Notes under the pieces: model-generated | What the model was told of the DNA's origin: nothing | The model's database searches: none | The model's input: the letters and a program-made list of their open reading frames with translations, nothing else | NCBI RefSeq assembly: GCF_003265355.1 | Contig: NZ_QFRW01000096.1 | Location: forward strand, 36,088 to 100,087 | DNA length: 64,000 nucleotides | Source of the DNA: Glycomyces dulcitolivorans | GTDB lineage: Bacteria; Actinomycetota; Actinomycetes; Mycobacteriales; Micromonosporaceae | Reading direction: 5' to 3' | Shown: positions 61,483-64,000 of the stretch, piece after piece | Numbering within the stretch: position 1 is the stretch's first letter | How the letters are laid out: every line of letters begins with the position of its first letter | Program-made: the position numbers and the translations under genes

Positions 61483-61516
61483 AGAGGAGGCGGGAACCCG
61501 CCTCCTCTCTTTTCTT
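61483..61516 (+). terminator. Terminator between acyl-CoA dehydrogenase and GAF genes
   Basis: A 12-bp stem (AGAGGAGGCGGG/CCCGCCTCCTCT) with a 2-nt centre is followed by CTTTTCTT on the plus strand. It also serves the convergent conservon operon. Confidence 0.9.
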
Positions 61517-61523
61517 GCCGCGC

Positions 61524-62132
61524 TTAACCCTGGAGCGGGTTCTCGGTCCCGTACGGGTCCCGCGGCTCCGGCTGGTTGCGTTCGCGGATGCGGTCCATCA
61601 CCTTGGCCGCCATGCCCTTGATGATGTCCAGGCCCGGCCGGCCCCAGTCGTGCGTCTCGGTGTCGACCACGCACACCGTCCCCAGCGTGTTCCCCTCGTC
61701 GTCGATCAGCGGCGCCCCCAGGTAGGAGCGGATGCCGATCTTGTCGACCACCGGGTTCCCCGCGAAGCGCGGGTAGTCGCACACGTCGCCGAGCACGAGC
61801 GCCTTGCCGCGCACCACGACGTGCGGGCAGTACCCGTGGTCGCGGTCCATCTCGCGGCCCACCTCGACCGCCTCCCCCGCACCCGCGATGGCCTGGTTCC
61901 CGGCGTCCGCGTCCGGGGCCGCCAGGCCCGCGAAGTACTGCCGGTCCTCGTCGATGAAGTTCACCATCGCGTAGGGGGCGCCGGTGAGCTCGGTGAGCTC
62001 CTTGGCGAGCGCGTCGAACTCGGGGTCCGGCAGGTCGCCGATCCCCATCTGGCGCAGGCGTTTGACCCGTTCTGTGGCGCCCGGGTCGTCGGGCGTGATC
62101 GTGAGTCGGAACTCGTTCTCGGGCATGGACAT
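61524..62132 (-). CDS. GAF domain protein, fifth gene of the conservon
   Basis: A 202-residue cytoplasmic sensor-like protein with one GAF domain (about 35-185): LTELTGAPYAMVNFIDEDRQYFAGL, DHGYCPHVVVRGKALVLGDV and YLGAPLIDDEGNTLGTVCVVD. The Cys-His in GYCPHVV lies where some GAF domains bind a cofactor. GGAG precedes the ATG at 62132. It follows the cvnD-type GTPase gene by 11 bp and so belongs to the operon. Confidence 0.9.
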   Translation of the reverse strand: MSMPENEFRLTITPDDPGATERVKRLRQMGIGDLPDPEFDALAKELTELTGAPYAMVNFIDEDRQYFAGLAAPDADAGNQAIAGAGEAVEVGREMDRDHGYCPHVVVRGKALVLGDVCDYPRFAGNPVVDKIGIRSYLGAPLIDDEGNTLGTVCVVDTETHDWGRPGLDIIKGMAAKVMDRIRERNQPEPRDPYGTENPLQG

Positions 62133-62143
62133 TGCTGGCTCCT

Positions 62144-62746
62144 TTACCGGACGCTCGAAGCAGCGGCCGACATCAGGTGCTTGGTCAAGGTGACCAGCAC
62201 CAAGGTTGCGGAACGTGGATCGCGTGCGTCGCAGCAGACGATCGGGATATTCGGTTTGAGGTCCAGAGCGGCCCTGACTTCCTCCGGCTCGTAGTGGAAA
62301 CCGGTCTCGAACTCGTTGACCGCCACGATGAAGGAGGTCCCGCGCCGCTCGAAGAAGTCGAGCGCCGGGAAGCAGTCCTCCAGCCGCCGCGTGTCCGCGA
62401 GCACGACCGCGCCGAAGGCCCCGTCCGACAGCTCGTTCCACATGAACCAGAACCGGTCCTGCCCGGGGGTGCCGAACAGGTACAGGATGTGCTGCTGGTC
62501 CAGGGTGATCCGCCCGAAGTCCAAGGCCACCGTCGTCGTCGTCTTGTCCCCGACGCCCGTGAGGTCGTCGGTGCCGATCGAGGCGGTGGTGATGGTCTCC
62601 TCGGTGCTCAGCGGCTCGATCTCGGAGACCGCTCCTACGAAGGTGGTCTTGCCGACCCCGAAGCCCCCGGCGACGAGCAGCTTGATGGCGGTGGGCAGGA
62701 CTGGTTGTTGTGCGGGCGCTCGGTCAGAGTCGCCGTTGTAGGCCAT
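62144..62746 (-). CDS. cvnD: Conservon GTPase, CvnD type
   Basis: A 200-residue Ras-like small GTPase of the MglA/CvnD class. P-loop VAGGFGVGKTTFVGAVSE, the G3-like segment LYLFGTPGQDRFWFMW, and the NxxE in VAVNEFE (in place of NKxD) are visible. In Streptomyces conservons CvnD partners with the roadblock protein CvnB and the sensor CvnA, like a prokaryotic G-protein system. Its start overlaps cvnC by 23 bp. Confidence 0.95.
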   Translation of the reverse strand: MAYNGDSDRAPAQQPVLPTAIKLLVAGGFGVGKTTFVGAVSEIEPLSTEETITTASIGTDDLTGVGDKTTTTVALDFGRITLDQQHILYLFGTPGQDRFWFMWNELSDGAFGAVVLADTRRLEDCFPALDFFERRGTSFIVAVNEFETGFHYEPEEVRAALDLKPNIPIVCCDARDPRSATLVLVTLTKHLMSAAASSVR

Positions 62747-63095
62747 TGAGGAGTGCCTCCAATACGGTTCTGTCGGTGGGATCGACGGCGGGATCGGGTG
62801 AGTGGGCGGTGACGGCCCCGCAGTCCACGAGGTCGGACAGCAGGACCTTGATGACCATCGCGGGGAGCCGCAGGTGGGCCGAGACCTCTGCGACGGAGAT
62901 GGGCTCCCGGCACAGGATCAGCGCTTCGGCGTGCTCGGCCTCCAGCTGCGAGGGACGCAGCTGCCCGGTCGAGCGGACCAGCGACAGCAGGTCCAGCTTC
63001 GCCGTGGGGGCGGTGCGCCCGTTGCTGACGGTGTACGGCCGGACCAGCGGCCCCGCGTCCTCGTCGAGCAGTGGCCGGTGCTCGAAGTCGCCCAT
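62724..63095 (-). CDS. cvnC: Conservon protein CvnC (DUF742)
   Basis: A 123-residue DUF742 protein: VRPYTVSNGRTAPTAKLDLLSLV, then LEAEHAEALILCREPISVAEVSAHLRLPAMVIKVLLSDL (a winged-helix-like stretch, about 60-100). The ATG shares one base with the cvnB stop (TGATG). Its end overlaps cvnD. Confidence 0.95.
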   Translation of the reverse strand: MGDFEHRPLLDEDAGPLVRPYTVSNGRTAPTAKLDLLSLVRSTGQLRPSQLEAEHAEALILCREPISVAEVSAHLRLPAMVIKVLLSDLVDCGAVTAHSPDPAVDPTDRTVLEALLNGLQRRL

Positions 63096-63517
63096 CAGCT
63101 CACCATTTCGCCGCTGGGTCTCCGCACCGGTGTCTCGAGGTACGGCCGCACGCTCTTGACCAGGATGGACATCTCGTATCCGAGCACGCCCGCGTCCGCC
63201 TCCCGCCCGGCCGTCACGGCCAGGACCGCGCCCTGGCCCGCGGTCGAGACGAACAGCAGCGTGTCCTCCAGCTCCGCGACCACCTGCCGGACCCCGCCGG
63301 CCGAGCCGAACTGGGCCCCCGCGCTGCGGGCCAGCGAGAACATGCCCGACGCGATCGCCGAGAGCTGGTCGGCCTGGTCGGTGCCCATGCCGTGGAACGC
63401 CTTCTTGATGCCGTCCGAGGACAGCAGGAGCGCGCTGCGGGTGTGCGGGACCTTCCTGATGAGGCCCGCCAGCAGCCAGCTGAGATCCGTGTGGGCGCCT
63501 GCCTCGTCGCCTGCCAT
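63095..63517 (-). CDS. cvnB: Conservon roadblock/LC7 protein CvnB
   Basis: A 140-residue roadblock/longin-like protein, probably the activator of the CvnD GTPase. It has DLSWLLAGLIRKVPHTRSALLLSSDGI, a typical start of this family at about residues 11-37, and a C-terminal SILVKSVRPYL. It overlaps the upstream sensor gene and the downstream cvnC by one to a few bases. Confidence 0.95.
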   Translation of the reverse strand: MAGDEAGAHTDLSWLLAGLIRKVPHTRSALLLSSDGIKKAFHGMGTDQADQLSAIASGMFSLARSAGAQFGSAGGVRQVVAELEDTLLFVSTAGQGAVLAVTAGREADAGVLGYEMSILVKSVRPYLETPVRRPSGEMVS

Positions 63518-64000
63518 TAGAACTCCTCATTCCTGTAAGAAGAAACGGAATCGTTGGGGATCTGCGGACTGCCGTCCGCGCGCTGCTGGCCCTGCTGGAA
63601 CGCCGCCATGAGTCCGGGGTCGTGCCCCAGGTCCGCCCCGCGCGACGACGGGGACGGGTCGTCCCGCAGCTGCGGCGCGAGGTGCGTCTGCTTGCTGCGC
63701 TTGGGCAGGGCGGGCCGCCCGTCGGCGTCGAACGCCGGCTGCTGGCCGTAGCCGTTCGGGCGGGGCGCCTCGATCGCGGCCATCTCCGCGGTCACCGGCA
63801 GGGCGCCGGTGTTCACCGAGGCCGGGGTGTACGCCGGGGCCGGCGCGTCCATGCGGGGCGCGGCGTTCGCGTACGGAGCGTTGGCGTACGGGGCGTTGCC
63901 CGCCGAGGGCAGGGGGCGCAGCTGCACCGACGGCAGCTGCGGGGGCGTCTGCGCGCCCGGCTGGCGCACCGGCATGCTCGCCGCCGGGGGCGCGGCCGGG
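63517..64000 (-). CDS. cvnA: Conservon sensor kinase-like protein CvnA, C-terminal part only
   Basis: The frame is open to the window edge, so only the last 160 residues are seen. They are a disordered Pro/Ala/Gln-rich tail ending SSYRNEEF, as in CvnA proteins, whose membrane, HAMP and ATPase domains lie in the N-terminal part. Position directly before cvnB supports this. No catalytic domain is visible here. Confidence 0.75.
   Translation of the reverse strand, partial: PAAPPAASMPVRQPGAQTPPQLPSVQLRPLPSAGNAPYANAPYANAAPRMDAPAPAYTPASVNTGALPVTAEMAAIEAPRPNGYGQQPAFDADGRPALPKRSKQTHLAPQLRDDPSPSSRGADLGHDPGLMAAFQQGQQRADGSPQIPNDSVSSYRNEEF

Overview
This 64 kb window is high-GC chromosomal DNA from an actinomycete. 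The evidence is frequent GTG/TTG starts, 1-4 bp gene overlaps, an Scr1-type XRE regulator with a DUF397 partner, a conservon (cvn) operon, a class F sortase, a mycosin-like protease, and gene orders shared with Mycobacterium tuberculosis and relatives: rph-rdgB, nth-thioredoxin-Nudix-marP-crp, atpC-DUF2550, aroQ-pcrA-M23 peptidase, and thrT-metT-rpmG-hadA-hadB. A member of Glycomycetaceae or a nearby family is my guess; nothing in the sequence proves it. There are no rRNAs, insertion sequences or CRISPR arrays.

Layout. 1-2.3 kb: the end of an operon with a DUF1023 alpha/beta hydrolase (cut by the window edge), a lipoprotein and a broken small gene. 2.3-4.4 kb: an AT-richer, island-like stretch with two unusual hypothetical genes next to a tRNA-Leu gene. 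4.6-13.2 kb: RNase PH and RdgB, a peroxiredoxin, a secreted lytic polysaccharide monooxygenase under a CebR-like operator, a CHAD protein, two tandem DUF885 peptidases and an isolated nuoIJ pair. 13.4-14.6 kb: a class F sortase directly behind its probable substrate. 15.3-19.5 kb: an XRE/DUF397 pair and a three-gene sugar-catabolic operon. 19.7-28.8 kb: an SseB-type protein with a Gln-rich linker, a mycosin, the nth-to-crp block, and atpC-DUF2550 without the rest of the ATP synthase operon. 28.8-37.3 kb: a secreted PhoD phosphatase, an ABC export/HTH unit and a YtfQRT-YjfF-like sugar ABC operon with twin LacI-type operators. 37.4-40.2 kb: cobalamin adenosyltransferase, 3-hydroxybutyryl-CoA dehydrogenase, hadAB-like dehydratase genes, rpmG and tRNA-Met and tRNA-Thr. 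40.3-48.1 kb: an EAL phosphodiesterase with a repeat peptide gene, iron-regulated heme oxygenase, an M23 peptidase, PcrA, and chorismate mutase behind a Phe/Tyr leader-peptide attenuator. 48.2-64 kb: two thioester-domain LPxTG surface proteins, an unusual phosphatidylserine decarboxylase fusion, a double-Nudix protein, guaA, a FUSC transporter, a Bax inhibitor-like protein, a 5'-nucleotidase, an acyl-CoA dehydrogenase and a conservon.

The strongest regulatory discovery is the chorismate mutase leader. A 22-codon open frame carries the run F-Y-F-Y-Y. It is followed by alternative RNA pairings and a terminator with a U-tract just before aroQ, as expected for transcription attenuation by aromatic amino acids. 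Other points to check are a perfect double DnaA-box palindrome between two genes that run into each other, a DUF397 gene whose stop codon lies beyond its own terminator, and a small exported peptide with six GSGE(I/L)S repeats.
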